DNA from: Aquimarina muelleri DSM 19832
GTDB lineage: Bacteria; Bacteroidota; Bacteroidia; Flavobacteriales; Flavobacteriaceae
Length of the DNA: 64,000 nucleotides
NCBI RefSeq assembly: GCF_000430665.1
Contig: NZ_AUML01000002.1
Span: 62,001 to 126,000 of the forward strand
Reading direction: 5' to 3'
Shown here: positions 18,398-26,752 of the stretch, piece after piece
How the letters are laid out: every line of letters starts with the position of its first letter
How positions within the stretch are numbered: position 1 is the stretch's first letter
The notes under the pieces: model-generated
What the model saw: only the letters and a program-made list of their open reading frames with translations
Databases searched by the model: none
What the model was told of the DNA's origin: nothing
Position numbers and translations under genes: made by a program

Positions 18398-18586
18398 TTA
18401 AGGGATAACAATCGAAGTCTTTATTGAATTTTCTAATTTATATTGCTCTGTATTATATTTTTTCCTAAGCTCATTAGATTGAGCATCTAATTTATTTATG
18501 TTATCAATATGAACTATACTAAGGCATATTACAGCAAATGTAATAAGTATCATAGGTAATAAAAGACGTTTCATGGTTGTAAGCAT
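18398..18586 (-). CDS. Small single-pass membrane protein, hypothetical
   Basis: A 62-residue frame begins MLTTMKRLLLPMILITF. It has one hydrophobic segment (about 8-25) and a polar, coiled-coil-prone tail (NKLDAQSNELRKKYNTEQYKLE). An exact -7 box (TACATTTG on the minus strand, 18602-18609) sits 16 nt before the ATG at 18586, which argues that it is transcribed. A second in-frame ATG at 18574 is equally plausible. The size and topology resemble small stress or envelope proteins, but I recognise no family. Confidence 0.5.
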   Translation of the reverse strand: MLTTMKRLLLPMILITFAVICLSIVHIDNINKLDAQSNELRKKYNTEQYKLENSIKTSIVIP

Positions 18587-18601
18587 TTTTGTGTGATGCT
18601 A

Positions 18602-18609
18602 CAAATGTA
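18602..18609 (-). promoter_or_regulatory. -7 promoter box for the small membrane protein
   Basis: Minus-strand TACATTTG is an exact TAnnTTTG match, 16 nt upstream of the start at 18586. Confidence 0.5.
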
Positions 18610-18653
18610 TATATATCTATTATTAGATATAAGGGGATTTTAACTAAGATTAC

Positions 18654-18677
18654 ATAGGGGGTTTTCCCCCCTATTTT
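18654..18677 (+). terminator. GC-rich terminator-like hairpin without an obvious upstream gene
   Basis: ATAGGGGG, a TTTT loop and CCCCCCTAT form a strong stem, followed by TTTTATA on the plus strand. It stands out in 30% GC DNA. The nearest plus-strand gene ends 270 nt upstream (18383), so it may end an unannotated small RNA or be a leader structure of the MuiA-like gene at 18806. Confidence 0.5.
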
Positions 18678-18805
18678 ATACCTATTTACAATAATCTCCT
18701 TTAAAAATAGAACTTTAACTAAATCAAAAGACCTCTTTACTCAATTACGGTTTATCTAGAAATAACAATATTCTATATTTCGAATGACAACAAAAACTAT
18801 ATATT

Positions 18806-20674
18806 ATGAAAAACACCATCTTACTACTATTTCTTTTATCATTTATAAGTGTTTCAGGAACCGAAAAAAAGATAGAATCTACTATACAAGAAGTAACTGT
18901 CTTTTTAGAAGGAGCACAAATAAAAAGAATAGCATCTATACCTATAATCCCTGGAACTAATGAAATAATTCTATATGATTTATCGTCAGATATTGATGAA
19001 AATAGCATTCAGATATCTGGATTAAAAAATACATCTGTATTATCTCTTAATTACAGTATTAATTATCTTGAAAAAGAAAATATATCCACAGAATTAAGTT
19101 CTTTAAGAACACAGTTAAACCAATTACTTTTAGAGAAGAATAGTCATAACAACGCTATTTCTGGTCTTAAAGAAGAAAAAAAATTTTTAGAAAACAACCA
19201 ACGATTAGGAAGTGATACAACGCCAATAACCTTAGAGAAAATAAAAGAAATTTCTGAGTATTATCGAAAAAGATCTACTGCAATACATAATGATATATAT
19301 ACCATCACACAAAAATTAAAAATACTAGAAGAAAACATCGTTGCCACCAGAAACGAAATGATCCAACTAGGTAATAATTCTAAAAAAGAAAGAGGGGAAA
19401 TAACATTAAAAATCAGTGCCCCTATTGCAACCAACTTATTACTAGAAATACGTTATAATGTTACAAAAGCTGGTTGGTTCCCTATATACGATCTTAAATC
19501 AAATAGTATTCAAACACCACTCAACATATCTTATAAAGCTAATGTTTATCAACAAACAGGTACCGATTGGAAAAACACCAAATTAATTTTATCTACAGGA
19601 GATCCTAATACTAATAATCAAAAACCAGTCGTAAACACTAAATACTTAAATTTTACCAATGGTAATTACAGAAACAATTATACAAAACAAAACTATGGAT
19701 ATAAATACAACCCAACTATTCGAAAAGTAACCGGAATTATTGCAGCTCAAGACGGATTGCCTATTCCTGGAGCAAATATTATAGAAAAAGGTACTAGTAA
19801 TGGCGCTATATCCGATTTTGATGGACGATATACCATAAATATAGGAGGAGGAAGAGAGTTGTCTTTTTCTAGTATAGGGTTTTCTTCTAAAACATTGCCT
19901 ATTTATTCTTCTTCAATGAATATACAATTAGAAGAAAATCATGAAAGTTTAGAAGAAGTTGTCATCTCAGGATATTCATCATCTTCATTAAGTAGTAGAG
20001 TTTCTGGTGTAAATATAGAACAAGAAAAAAAAGAGTATAACCAAATTGTAGAAACTAAAGAGACTGGGATAACTAATACTCGATTTAAAATCAAAAAGAA
20101 ATATACTATTGGTTCTAATGCAGATATTACCACAATTGAAATAGATAATTTTGATATGCCCGCAGAGTACCAATATTATACTGCTCCTGAGCTTAACGAA
20201 AATGTATTTCTTACTGCCAAGCTAGGAAACTGGGAACGATTTAATTTATTGCCTGGTGAGGCTAATATTTATTTTGAAGGTAGCTTTGCTGGAAAAACAA
20301 ATATAGACCCTCTTGCCTCTACAGATAGCTTGACAGTATCTTTAGGTATAGACCCAAATATTATTGTAACTAGAGATCAACTTGATAATTTTAAAAGTAA
20401 ATCATTTACTGGTAGCAATAAAATTGTAAATTATGGATATAAAATCAATATCAAAAATAATAAACAAAATAACATCACAATCACAATAGAGGATCGCATA
20501 CCTATCTCACAAAACAAGGAAATTAAATTAGATAATATTCTTACAGATGCTTCTTTATATAATGATAAAACAGGTATCCTACAATGGAAACTCAATATTG
20601 CCCCTAATCAAAATATAGAAAGAAAGTTTTCGTATCAAGTTAAATATCCAAAAAATAAAAAAATCAATCTTTAA
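18806..20674 (+). CDS. MuiA-like (DUF4140/DUF4139) protein with inserted carboxypeptidase-regulatory-like domain
   Basis: The 622-residue protein has a signal peptide (NTILLLFLLSFISVSG). A DUF4140-type N-terminus reads VTVFLEGAQIKRIASIPIIPG, and a coiled-coil region runs about 85-190. The DUF4139 region (ISAPIATNLLLEIRYNVTKAGWFPIYDL) continues to the C-terminal EDRIPISQNKEIKLD. Inserted inside DUF4139 at about 305-400 is a CarboxypepD_reg-like module (RKVTGIIAAQDGLPIPGANI...GYSSSS). This module, ending in LEEVVISGY, is otherwise typical of the N-terminus of SusC receptors. The family is named for mucoidy inhibition, but the molecular role is unclear. It overlaps the convergent lipoprotein gene by 4 nt. 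Confidence 0.88.
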   Translation: MKNTILLLFLLSFISVSGTEKKIESTIQEVTVFLEGAQIKRIASIPIIPGTNEIILYDLSSDIDENSIQISGLKNTSVLSLNYSINYLEKENISTELSSLRTQLNQLLLEKNSHNNAISGLKEEKKFLENNQRLGSDTTPITLEKIKEISEYYRKRSTAIHNDIYTITQKLKILEENIVATRNEMIQLGNNSKKERGEITLKISAPIATNLLLEIRYNVTKAGWFPIYDLKSNSIQTPLNISYKANVYQQTGTDWKNTKLILSTGDPNTNNQKPVVNTKYLNFTNGNYRNNYTKQNYGYKYNPTIRKVTGIIAAQDGLPIPGANIIEKGTSNGAISDFDGRYTINIGGGRELSFSSIGFSSKTLPIYSSSMNIQLEENHESLEEVVISGYSSSSLSSRVSGVNIEQEKKEYNQIVETKETGITNTRFKIKKKYTIGSNADITTIEIDNFDMPAEYQYYTAPELNENVFLTAKLGNWERFNLLPGEANIYFEGSFAGKTNIDPLASTDSLTVSLGIDPNIIVTRDQLDNFKSKSFTGSNKIVNYGYKINIKNNKQNNITITIEDRIPISQNKEIKLDNILTDASLYNDKTGILQWKLNIAPNQNIERKFSYQVKYPKNKKINL

Positions 20675-21072
20675 CGATTAAATGTTACTTTAAAACCATC
20701 TCTAAATTGATCATCAATGGTAAATTGATTTGTGGTAAGTTCAAAATTACCAATATTTTTATCATCGATGATCAATTCCTTAGAATCGTTTACCACTAAA
20801 ATAGAATATGTGTACGTTCCTGATGATAGAACATCATACACATCATTCGTATTTTTATTAGTGATTTTTACAGTCTTTGTTTCTTCATTAAACACCCAAA
20901 TAATCATCCCTTTTTTAAAATTCTCATTTATACCAATAAGTCCTCCTGTTACATTAGCTAGGCTCCACTCCCCTTGCAAACCCGATAAATTTGAATTAAG
21001 GCTAGTATCATCATCTTCACTACACCCAATTGCTAAAAATAATACATAAACAAAGTATTTCATCTTTTTCAT
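20671..21072 (-). CDS. Lipocalin-like small lipoprotein
   Basis: The 133-residue protein begins MKKMKYFVYVLFLAIGC, a lipoprotein signal with Cys at 17. GLQGEWSLANVTGG opens the mature part, as in lipocalin-like domains (LxGxWxL). The rest is beta-rich and ends QFRDGFKVTFNR. Such lipoproteins are common in Bacteroidota and of unknown ligand. It is convergent with, and overlaps by 4 nt, the MuiA-like gene. Confidence 0.82.
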   Translation of the reverse strand: MKKMKYFVYVLFLAIGCSEDDDTSLNSNLSGLQGEWSLANVTGGLIGINENFKKGMIIWVFNEETKTVKITNKNTNDVYDVLSSGTYTYSILVVNDSKELIIDDKNIGNFELTTNQFTIDDQFRDGFKVTFNR

Positions 21073-21126
21073 ATCTAAATTAGTATAGAGGATTGGTTTA
21101 CCCCCTTAGTTGCGTCGCTAAAATGT

Positions 21127-21202
21127 TAAAAAAATCAATAACCTCGGAGCTAGCTCACGAGGTATACTTCCGAAAATATATTTTATTTTCGAGGCAAGCC
21201 TC
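21127..21202 (-). terminator. Terminator cluster behind the PLP decarboxylase gene
   Basis: Read on the minus strand there are three consecutive hairpins: GAGGC-TT-GCCTC (21191-21202), CGAAAATA/TATTTTCG (21171-21191), and ACCTCG..GAGCTAGCTC..CGAGGT (21141-21163). The last is followed by a T7 run at 21128-21134. The third is a classical intrinsic terminator; the others may be back-up structures. They sit between the decarboxylase and the lipoprotein gene downstream on the same strand. Confidence 0.75.
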
Positions 21203-21227
21203 AAAGAATTAAACCCTACAATGTGGA

Positions 21228-22673
21228 TTAAAGTCTAATAAAATCATTTCCTATACTTTCTATTTCGTCTAATAATGCAATTAAATCTTCTTTTTGAGTT
21301 AATGGATTCATAATTGTAGTTCTTAGATAACGCTCCTCTCCTATAGTGGTTTGAACAATATAAAACTTACCTGATCTAATTAATTTTTGATGAATCTCAT
21401 TATTTAATGTATTAATATTAGTATCGAAATTAGTGTATCTAAAATTAACAATATTTGCTTGTGGATCCATCGCTAGTTCAAAATAAGATCTTTGTTTGAT
21501 GGTTTTTGCAAAAAACGCAGCCATATCATATAAATGATCTACATTTTTTTCAAATATTTCTTCTCCATAGGTCTTTAGAACAGCATATACTTTAATAGAC
21601 ATCATGGATTTTGTGCATTCAAAAGTTCGTTTTCCAGAATTATACCATTCTTGTGTGTCTTGTGAATCCCAAAGATATTGAGCTTTTTGTACAAAAGTTT
21701 GGTATGCATTTTCTGCTTTCTTAAAAATTAATGCGGTATTTAAAGAAGGAGTCATCAACATTTTATGAAAATCAATAACAACAGAGTCTGCCCGTTCAAT
21801 ACCATTAGTTAAATATTTATATTTTTCAGAAAACACAACTCCTCCTCCATGAGCTCCATCTACATGAAACCATACCTTATTTTGTTCTGCAAAATCAGCC
21901 AAAATATTTAAATCATCATAAGATCCGGTAGCAGTAGAACATGCACAACCAATAATTGCAATAACATGAAAACCCTGAGAAGTTGCTTTATTAAAATATT
22001 TATCTAAGACCTCTACATCTATTTTAAAATCTTTATCTACCGGAACTTTAATAATACCATCACTACCAAAACCTAAAATCCTTGCTGCTCTATCAATACA
22101 ATAATGAGCCTCTTCAGAAACCATAACTGCTAATTTTTCTTGATTACCATGTTCCCAAATTGGTGATGGAGCTTTAGCTTTTCTAGCTGCCAAAAGTGCT
22201 GTAAGGTTAGCTAATGTACCTCCTGATGTTATAAACCCTGAAGCTTCATCTGTATATCCTAGTTTTTTTGCCACCAGATCAGTAACAATTTTCTCGATAG
22301 CATTAGCAGCCATACCCATTTCGTATACCCCAGTGCCATTATTAAGCAAATCAGACATAAGTCCTGCTAAGGTAGAAATCAAAGCAGGAACAGCAACTTG
22401 ATGACCTATATACCTGGGATGATGTACATGTATAGAATGCTCTATAATGTTTTTAAAAACATCCATAACCCCTGAATCTGAAGAAAAATCTTGTTTCCAA
22501 AATAAAAGCTCTTCTTCTGGGTCTTTATACGGAAGTACTGGATAATCCTTGTCCTTTTGTGTTTTCTCTAAATAATCCGAAAGCAAATCAATTAATTGAT
22601 GCCCCATATCTCTAAAACCGGAAGGATCATAGGCCTTTTCTAGTGTATCTAAATTTCGTATGGTATGTTGCAT
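21228..22673 (-). CDS. Pyridoxal-phosphate-dependent group II decarboxylase
   Basis: The 481-residue protein has the group II decarboxylase features: HPRYIGHQVAVPALIS, GFITSGGTLANLTALLAAR, WFHVDGAHGGG (PLP-binding Asp) and DSVVIDFHKMLMTPSL with the Schiff-base Lys. Members decarboxylate aspartate, 2,4-diaminobutyrate, glutamate, cysteine sulfinate or aromatic amino acids. I cannot decide between them from sequence alone. It is divergent from a disrupted LysR gene and near a DAACS-type glutamate/aspartate symporter, which would fit an acidic amino acid substrate (inference). Since its probable regulator is broken, its control may be altered. Confidence 0.92.
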   Translation of the reverse strand: MQHTIRNLDTLEKAYDPSGFRDMGHQLIDLLSDYLEKTQKDKDYPVLPYKDPEEELLFWKQDFSSDSGVMDVFKNIIEHSIHVHHPRYIGHQVAVPALISTLAGLMSDLLNNGTGVYEMGMAANAIEKIVTDLVAKKLGYTDEASGFITSGGTLANLTALLAARKAKAPSPIWEHGNQEKLAVMVSEEAHYCIDRAARILGFGSDGIIKVPVDKDFKIDVEVLDKYFNKATSQGFHVIAIIGCACSTATGSYDDLNILADFAEQNKVWFHVDGAHGGGVVFSEKYKYLTNGIERADSVVIDFHKMLMTPSLNTALIFKKAENAYQTFVQKAQYLWDSQDTQEWYNSGKRTFECTKSMMSIKVYAVLKTYGEEIFEKNVDHLYDMAAFFAKTIKQRSYFELAMDPQANIVNFRYTNFDTNINTLNNEIHQKLIRSGKFYIVQTTIGEERYLRTTIMNPLTQKEDLIALLDEIESIGNDFIRL

Positions 22674-22724
22674 CTTTTCTATTTTAAAACTATAATATCT
22701 ATTGTTTTACTATTTCTTATATAT

Positions 22725-22732
22725 CAAATGTA
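22725..22732 (-). promoter_or_regulatory. -7 promoter box for the decarboxylase gene
   Basis: Minus-strand TACATTTG matches TAnnTTTG exactly, 51 nt before the ATG at 22673. It lies in the divergent spacer shared with the lysR pseudogene, where a LysR protein would bind. Confidence 0.5.
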
Positions 22733-22793
22733 ACTATCTATATTTATAATAAAAAATGCTTAATTTTCATAGATTAATAACAAAAAGGCATTA

Positions 22794-23839
22794 ATGAATA
22801 TACAACAATTAAAAAGTGTAGTAACCTTATCTGAAAAACTAAACTTTACAAGAGCTGCAACAGAGCTAAACATTGTTCAACCAGCATTAAGCAGGCAAAT
22901 TAAACAGTTAGAAATAGAGATTGGTGCTGTTATCTTCAAAAGAGATAAACGTAATGTTGAACTAATTCCTGCTGGACATTATTTTATTAAAGAAATCAAA
23001 AAATTACTTTCTGGGTTAGAAAAAACAACTAAACAAACCGCTAATATTCATAACGGGCATGTAGGAGAAATTAAAATAGGTTTTACACATTCTATTATGC
23101 AAACAATTTTACCTGATATTTTAAAAAAAATTCATTTACAAACGCCAGGTATAATACGATTTACGGATGAGAATTGCGTATAAATAATTGCAAAGGTTTT
23201 TCGCTAGATTGATGAATCAAATTAAAGAATAGCCATAGTTATTGTTTCATTTTATGAAGAAAATATAGTAGAAAAAGAATGCGATTATATGCGAGATTTT
23301 TATTAGTAAATCGTATAAAAGCAGTTTTAAAAGAAATGAATAATAGAGATCAATATTTAGCATTACAAAAAAATAAATTGGATATCTGTTTTGCTACCAA
23401 CCCACTGGTGCCTTTTAACTTAAAAAACAAAGTGTTACACATCGATAATTTTGTCATATTATTGCCAGAAAATCACCCTATAAATAATAGCAATTACTCC
23501 TCTTTTTCTGTATTTGCGAATGAAGATTTTATATTTCCCTCAGTAGCAGATGGCCCTAATTATGTTCATATATTAGAATCCATATGCATGGATGCAGGTT
23601 TTACCCCAAAAATTATTCACGAAACCGATTCTGCCAGTACAAGTTTTAGACTTGTAGAAGCTGGACTGGGAATATCCATCGAGTCTATTTCTTCTTTGTC
23701 GGGACATGAATTTCCTATCAAAAATATTGAATTAAAAAATATAAAACAAAAAGCTAAATTAACTATGATGTGGAACCCAGAAAAGGAATCAGAATACCCT
23801 ATATTATTTAATTTACTTAAAAAATGGAGAATTAGCTGA
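22794..23839 (+). pseudogene. LysR-family regulator disrupted by a 164-bp insertion
   Basis: The 5' part (22794-23153) encodes a LysR winged helix-turn-helix (MNIQQLKSVVTLSEKLNFTR, VQPALSRQIKQLE) and the start of the effector domain, 120 residues ending ..TPGI. The 3' part (23318-23839) continues with KAVLKEMNNRDQYLAL and the rest of the effector domain, 173 residues. Removing 23154-23317 joins them in frame into a 293-residue protein, the normal LysR length. With the insertion the frame shifts and stops at 23181-23183. The 3' half could start at ATG 23279 but would lack DNA binding. It is divergent from the decarboxylase gene, the likely former target. Confidence 0.9.
23154..23317. mobile_element. 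MITE-like insertion inside lysR
   Basis: The insert is bounded by 11-bp perfect terminal inverted repeats, ATACGATTTAC (23154-23164) and GTAAATCGTAT (23306-23316). The triplet ATA occurs on both sides (23151-23153 and 23315-23317) and may be the target duplication; a TA duplication is also possible. It is non-coding. The interior next to the ends shows partial further inverted similarity. Small size, terminal repeats and no transposase indicate a non-autonomous element. I saw no second copy in this window. Confidence 0.75.
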
Positions 23840-23866
23840 TATCATAAGGATACTACTATATAACAG

Positions 23867-25207
23867 TTATGTATTATAATCGTCATCCCAATTTTTAATC
23901 TTTGGCTCTCCTAATTTATCTACTGATTTTGCTACAATCATAGCTACAGTAGCATCTCCAGTAACATTAACAGTAGTTCTTAACATATCTAAGGGTCTAT
24001 CTACTGCAAAGATTAGCGCTAAACCTATTGGTAATTTATCAGAAGGAAAACCAATTGCCTCGAGTACAATAACCAACATTACCATTCCTGCTCCAGGAAC
24101 AGCTGCTGATCCTATAGATGCTAACAAAGCGGTTAATACAATAGTAATTTGATTACTAAAAGTTAATCCTTCTGGCCACAATACTTGCATAATAAAAACA
24201 GAAGCTACAGCTTGATACAAACTTGTTCCATCCATATTTATAGTCGCTCCTACTGGTAATACAAAACTAGACACTTCTTTATCCACACCTATATGCTCCT
24301 CTACTCGCTCCATAGTAACCGGAAGGGTAGCTGCACTAGAGCTTGTCGAAAATGCTAACAATTGCGCAGGACTAATTTGTTTTAAGAACCATAGTGGTGA
24401 TTTTTTGGTGATAATTGCTACCAAAGTACAATAAAACACAATCATTAAAACTAATCCCAAAATTACAATTCCCGCATATTTTAACAATGCTAGTAAAATA
24501 TCTGGATCATCTGAGGTGACTACAACATTAGCTAATAAAGCAAAAACAGCAAACGGTGCGGTAAGCATAATTAAGTCGACCATTTTTAATACCACATCAT
24601 TTAAACTATCAAAGAATTTTTTTAAAGGTTCTGATTGTGATGGTTTTATTAGTAACATACTAATTCCAAGAAAAATTGCAAAAAATATTACTTGCAACAT
24701 CATTTTATTATCACTCATCGCTTTAACAGCATTTTGCGGCACCATATCTACAACAAATTGTAATGGCCCACTTTGCTTTTGCTTACCTGCTTCTGCAATA
24801 CGTTCTGATATTTTAGAATTACCTGCGTACTCTGTCGTTAATTTTTCAATAGTTTCTGGAGTAATACCATCACCAGGTTTAAAAATATTAACTAATAACA
24901 ACCCTATAGTTATTGCTATTACTGTAGTTAAAATATAAACCACAATAGTTCTTCCCCCTATTAATTTAAACTTTGAAATATCTTTTAAATCTGAAATACC
25001 TTTAATTAAAGATGCCAAAATTAAAGGAACTGCAATTAGCTTTAATAAATTAACAAAGATTGTCCCTAAAGGAGCAACCCAATCCCCAGTAAAATCTTTA
25101 CCCCAAGAAAATGTTGTCATTATAAAACCGAATAATATACCCAATATCATTCCGATCATTATTTGCCAATGCAGTGCTATTTTTTTCATATATTTTTTTG
25201 ATTTCAA
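23867..25207 (-). CDS. Dicarboxylate/amino acid:cation symporter (DAACS family)
   Basis: The 446-residue membrane protein has the family signatures LLKLIAVPLILASLIKGISD, AFSTSSSAATLPVTMERVEE (serine-rich re-entrant loop) and VGATINMDGTSLYQAVASVF. IIxxDRxxDMxRTxxNVxGD, near the C-terminus, is also present (AVDRPLDMLRTTVNVTGD). The family takes up glutamate, aspartate or C4-dicarboxylates with Na+ or H+. It has about eight membrane segments. ATG at 25207 and an in-frame ATG at 25189 are both possible. Proximity to the PLP decarboxylase suggests, without proof, shared amino acid metabolism. Confidence 0.94.
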   Translation of the reverse strand: MKSKKYMKKIALHWQIMIGMILGILFGFIMTTFSWGKDFTGDWVAPLGTIFVNLLKLIAVPLILASLIKGISDLKDISKFKLIGGRTIVVYILTTVIAITIGLLLVNIFKPGDGITPETIEKLTTEYAGNSKISERIAEAGKQKQSGPLQFVVDMVPQNAVKAMSDNKMMLQVIFFAIFLGISMLLIKPSQSEPLKKFFDSLNDVVLKMVDLIMLTAPFAVFALLANVVVTSDDPDILLALLKYAGIVILGLVLMIVFYCTLVAIITKKSPLWFLKQISPAQLLAFSTSSSAATLPVTMERVEEHIGVDKEVSSFVLPVGATINMDGTSLYQAVASVFIMQVLWPEGLTFSNQITIVLTALLASIGSAAVPGAGMVMLVIVLEAIGFPSDKLPIGLALIFAVDRPLDMLRTTVNVTGDATVAMIVAKSVDKLGEPKIKNWDDDYNT

Positions 25208-25329
25208 GTCAAACAGGGTCGAAGATATAAATTAAAAACAAAAAAACATGATCGAGGCTACGAAATACGAAGTAAAACGCATAATTTTTTGATGTATTAA
25301 TGTTTTTGAAAAACTGTATATAATTATAA

Positions 25330-26394
25330 TTACTTCTTAATTGTTTTGTTTAACAACCAATAATCTACCAGAACTAATGCCGCCATAGCTTCAACGATAG
25401 GTACTGCTCTAGGAACGACACAAGGATCGTGTCTTCCTTTACCTTGCATGGTTACTATATTTCCTGCTTTATCTATAGTTTCTTGATCTTGCATAATAGT
25501 AGCTACAGGTTTAAAAGCAACATTAAAATAAATATCCATACCGTTAGATATTCCTCCTTGTATACCTCCGGATAAGTTTGTTTTAGTAGTACCATCTGTA
25601 TTAAACAGATCATTATGTTGACTTCCTTTTAATACTGCTCCTTCAAATCCGCTTCCGTACTCAAAACCTTTTACTGCATTTATAGATAGCATAGCTTTTC
25701 CTAACTCTGCGTGTAATTTATCAAATACTGGTTCCCCTAATCCTACAGGTACTCCGGATATAGCGCAACTCACAATTCCGCCAACGGTATCTCCTTCTTT
25801 TCTAATCTGCTTAATATAGTTTTCCATTTCTATTGCCATTTCTGTATCTGGGCAACGTACTATATTACTTTCTGTTATAGAAAAATCCAATTCTGTATGA
25901 TTTTTATTTAACTTTAAAGGTCCGACACCACTTACATACGCATTAATTTTTATTTCTGGCAATACTTGTTTTGCTATAGCTCCTGCTACAACTCTACTTG
26001 CAGTTTCACGCGCAGAAGAACGACCACCTCCTCTATAATCTCTTACTCCGTATTTTTGATCATATGTATAATCGGCATGAGAAGGTCGGTAAGAATCTTT
26101 GATATGAGAATAGTCATTAGATTTTTGATTTGCATTTTTTATAGCAAAACCAATAGGAGTTCCTGTAGTGACTCCCTCAAAAACACCAGAATAAAACTCT
26201 ACTGTATCTGGCTCTTTACGTTGTGTAACAATAGCGGATTGACCTGGTTTACGACGATCTAGTTCTGCTTGGATTTCTTCTAAATCTAATGTGATCCCTG
26301 CGGGACACCCATCTATGATCCCTCCAATTGCTACTCCGTGTGATTCTCCAAATGTGGTTACCTTAAAAAGATTTCCAAATGTATTTCCAGCCAT
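25330..26394 (-). CDS. aroC: Chorismate synthase
   Basis: The 354-residue protein opens with [18 protein letters not shown] and has [41 protein letters not shown] sequence. [26 protein letters not shown] and [18 protein letters not shown] complete the family motifs. It makes chorismate from EPSP using reduced FMN, the last shikimate step. Gene is monocistronic here with its own -7 box 15 nt before the ATG. Confidence 0.97.
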   Translation of the reverse strand: MAGNTFGNLFKVTTFGESHGVAIGGIIDGCPAGITLDLEEIQAELDRRKPGQSAIVTQRKEPDTVEFYSGVFEGVTTGTPIGFAIKNANQKSNDYSHIKDSYRPSHADYTYDQKYGVRDYRGGGRSSARETASRVVAGAIAKQVLPEIKINAYVSGVGPLKLNKNHTELDFSITESNIVRCPDTEMAIEMENYIKQIRKEGDTVGGIVSCAISGVPVGLGEPVFDKLHAELGKAMLSINAVKGFEYGSGFEGAVLKGSQHNDLFNTDGTTKTNLSGGIQGGISNGMDIYFNVAFKPVATIMQDQETIDKAGNIVTMQGKGRHDPCVVPRAVPIVEAMAALVLVDYWLLNKTIKK

Positions 26395-26408
26395 GAATGC
26401 ATTTTTTA

Positions 26409-26416
26409 CAAATGTA
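26409..26416 (-). promoter_or_regulatory. -7 promoter box for aroC
   Basis: Minus-strand TACATTTG, an exact TAnnTTTG match, lies 15-22 nt before the aroC ATG at 26394, giving a very short leader. Confidence 0.55.
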
Positions 26417-26752
26417 ATTGTAAATCTTTAAAATATACTAGTAATAGCTCTTTAAAATCTCTGTTTTTACACTTCTATATGTCTCTTTTATGGGGATCAC
26501 AAAACATCTGTTCTTTTAAGTTAGAAAATTTTTATTTTAATATTTTTTTGTGTTCTTTATAAGAAACTAGATAAAAGTATTAAGATATATTCTACTTTTA
26601 TATCGTATTTTAAATTAAAAAAAAGATACTAGTATATTTACTGTATGTTAAAATTTTAGATTAACTCGTATTCCAAAATAAAGATCGTTTTTAATACTAT
26701 TTTTTTGAAAATATAAATTTTATACTATAATTTGAAAAATTGAATCTTTTCT
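26417..26752. other. 336-bp AT-rich spacer between divergent aroC and ATPase genes
   Basis: Apart from the aroC promoter at its left edge I see no exact promoter box, no convincing hairpin and no short gene. TATAATTTG at about 26729 is a near match to the -7 box one base too long. The promoter of the ATPase-MscS pair must lie here. Confidence 0.5.

Noticed and set aside
23279..23839. Separate gene with ATG at 23279
   Set aside because: It is the 3' half of the LysR pseudogene; its first codons come from the inserted element and it has no DNA-binding domain.
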